64,000 nt of DNA, taken from contig OZ234503.1 in assembly GCA_965153455.1 (NCBI GenBank), forward strand, positions 4,340,001 to 4,404,000. The letters are read 5' to 3'. The translations under genes and the position numbers were made by a program. This document shows positions 61,971 through 64,000 of this stretch, piece by piece; position 1 is the first letter of the stretch; every line of letters starts with the position of its first letter. The stretch is from Sphagnum compactum. Taxonomy: Eukaryota > Bryophyta > Sphagnopsida > Sphagnales. The notes beneath the pieces are model-generated. The model searched no databases, was not told the origin of the DNA, and worked only from the letters and a program-made list of their open reading frames with translations.

Positions 61971-62440
61971 TTCTGTGTTTGCTCATACACATAAATAAAC
62001 CATAATGGACACACACATGAGACAAGAATTGAATAACCAATAATGATGCAAAAGTGATCCTTGTTTTATTGTTCCATGCCTGCACACACAAATAGACTCC
62101 AATGAAGGACACACACATAAAATAAAACTAGAATGATTCACAGCGACATAAAAATGTTCTTTGCTTTGTTGTTCCCTACCTACACACACAAAGAAAATGA
62201 ACCATAAAAAGGTTTAGAAGAAGAAGGTGATGCTCATTTGAAGAAAGAAGAAAAGATGCCAATGGTAATGGTGCCATAAAAACACTCCTTACTTTGTTGT
62301 TTCATGCTTACACATGCACAAATAAGACAAACTAAAGAAGGTTTAGAAAAAGAAGGTGACATTGATTACCTAAAAAGAGAAGAAAAGATGCCAATGGCAA
62401 CACAAGAGTGTTCCTTGCTTTGTTACTTTATGCTTGGACC
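61971..62440. repeat. Degenerate ~105-130-bp repeats
   Basis: TGTTCCATGCCTGCACACACA-like and ACACACATAAA words recur at about 61975, 62075 and 62175. AGAAGAAAAGATGCCAATGG recurs at about 62253 and 62380. This block leads into the satellite that follows. Confidence 0.6.
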
Positions 62441-63800
62441 CATTAACAAGAAAGATTAAAAGACGATCCAAAAAAATAAACACACGTACTGATTGAACTT
62501 TGTTACTTTGTGCCTACACATGAACAATATAGACCAAAAAAAGGTTTAGAAGAAGAAACATGACTAAGATTGACCAAAAAACACAAAACTTGATTAGGTT
62601 TTGTTATTTCATGCCTACACATGACCAAGACCAACCAACAAGGATACATAGCCCAATTGGGCTCTATTGTTCTATGCTTGCACACGACTAAAATAAACCA
62701 AAAAATATTTGTTCTATGCCTGTGCACAACCAAGACATACCACAAAAACATGCGATTCAACTAGGCTTTGCTACTTTGTGCCTACACACGACCAAGATTG
62801 ACCTTTGTTATAACTCAATTGGGCTTTCCTATTTCATGCCCACACATGACCATAACCAACCCTTGTTACTCCATGCCTACACACAACCAAGATTAACCAA
62901 AAAACACTTATTGTTTTGTGCCAAAAACGCCTCCCAAATGGTTTTTTTATGCCTAGCAAACATGGCCAAAACTAACTTTTGTTGCTTCATGTTTGCACAT
63001 AACCAAGCTTGACCAAGTTGTTATAGCCCAATTGCACGTTACTACTTCATGCCCACACATGACCTAGACCAACCTTTGTTGTTTTGTGCTTGCACATAAC
63101 CAATATCAACCTTTTTTATAACTCGATTATCTTTGTTATTCCATGTCCACACACAACCAAGGTTGACCTTTGTTGTTCCATATGCATGCACACGACCAAG
63201 ACCGACCAAAAAACACTTGTTGTTTTGTGCCAAAGATCTCCCAAATGGTTTTTCTATGCGCGGTAAACACAACCAAGATTGGCCTTTGCTGCTCCATGCA
63301 TGCGCATGACCAAGATTGACCTTTGCTATAGCCCAACTAGGTTTTGCTATTCTATGACCACACATGACCAAAACTAATCCTTGTTGCTCCATGCTTGCAA
63401 ATGACCAAGACCAACCAAAAAAATTTGTTGTTTTGTGCCAAAGATGATTCCCAAATGATCTTTTTGTGCTTGGCAAGCGCGACCAAGATTGACCTTAGTT
63501 GTACATGACCAAGACTGACCAAAAAAACATTTGTTATTTTGAGCCTACACATATGCCTCCCAAATGGTTTTTCAATGCCTACTTCCCCACATAAACAAGA
63601 CATATTAGAATAAGAAGTTAACTAGAAAAAAACACACACAATGTTTCATGCACACCACCAAGACCGACAACCTTTGTTACTTTGTGCATGCATATGACTA
63701 AGATCAACCATTGCCTACCTACCCACACAAATGAAATGTACTAGAAGAAAACCTTTGTCACACATGACCAAGACCAACCATCAATAAGATCGAACATCAC
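62441..63800. repeat. Satellite with ~103-bp base period and higher-order structure
   Basis: The core words are TGCCTACACACGACCAAGA, TTGACC and TTTGTTGTTCCATGC. The marker CCAAAAAA(A)CA..TTGTT, followed by CCTCCCAAATGGTTTTT, occurs at 62897, 63206, 63415 and 63519. The spacings of 309, 209 and 104 bp are close to 3:2:1 of ~103 bp. Minus-strand frames of 60-144 codons here are repeat by-products. Confidence 0.75.
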
Positions 63801-63849
63801 CTACCTATCAACCAACAAACCAAAGTGGAGACACACCCCCCAAAGTGCT

Positions 63850-64000
63850 TCGTGCTTAGAGCTTTTCACCTAGAACACACCAAAGATGCGTAAAACTCGC
63901 CTGCATGCCAAAAATGGCTATAAAGTTTTTCACTCTTTACATAGAACATGCCAAAGATGCATGGAGCTCACCTATATGCCAAAGACGGTTGTTGGAGCTT
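63850..64000. repeat. 71-bp repeat running off the window edge
   Basis: TAGAACAYRCCAAAGATGC begins at 63871 and 63942, and TGCCAAARAYGG follows in each copy. At least two copies are present, and the array continues beyond the window. Confidence 0.65.

Noticed and set aside
62503-63603. Minus-strand frames of up to 144 codons rich in MEQQ/GHVW-like words
   Set aside because: They are produced by the 103-bp satellite, and the peptide is as repetitive as the DNA.
1-64000. CRISPR array, bacterial operon or prophage
   Set aside because: The tandem arrays lack spacers of uniform length with unique content, and intron-bearing plant genes show the DNA is eukaryotic.

Overview
The window looks like nuclear DNA of a land plant with a large, repeat-rich genome. 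The evidence is a phi-class glutathione S-transferase (GST) gene with the typical plant three-exon layout, a plant-specific PADRE/DUF4228 gene, (CCCTAAA)n telomere-type motifs, and decayed Ty3/gypsy, hAT and CACTA elements. Only two genes look intact in 64 kb. I lean towards a non-flowering lineage (fern or gymnosperm) from the gene density and the style of the transposons, but the sequence does not settle this.

Layout. 1-5 kb: AT-rich spacer, then a ~200-bp satellite organised as ~395-bp dimers (2.8-4.26 kb). 5.3-6.7 kb: hAT relic. 6.7-21.7 kb: spacer with no gene I recognise, holding a small hAT derivative and several short tandem duplications. 21.76-24.89 kb: a near full-length hAT element with matching 8-bp target duplications and a broken transposase. 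25-32 kb: spacer with recent tandem duplications and an LTR-like segment carrying a 25/26-bp array. 32.0-35.7 kb: the PADRE gene on the minus strand, flanked by two hAT-type miniature elements. 37.6-40.8 kb: an antisense hAT transposase relic split by a 1.9-kb CACTA element. 44.1-45.3 kb: the GST gene on the minus strand, with a TATA box near 45541. 48.4-61 kb: one old gypsy element broken by four later insertions: a 2.5-kb terminal-inverted-repeat element, a 2.5-kb CACTA element and two solo LTRs of one family. 62-64 kb: satellite with a ~103-bp period, then a 71-bp repeat at the edge.

The two genes have no evident functional link. GST would act in the cytosol on electrophiles and peroxides. 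The PADRE protein carries an N-terminal myristoylation/palmitoylation signature and probably works at membranes in stress responses. The clearest new material is structural: nested insertions whose edges can be set by the host reading frame, an hAT family that carries GGTTCT-rich 41-bp arrays near its ends, and two higher-order satellites. I found no bacterial-type system, CRISPR array or convincing RNA gene.
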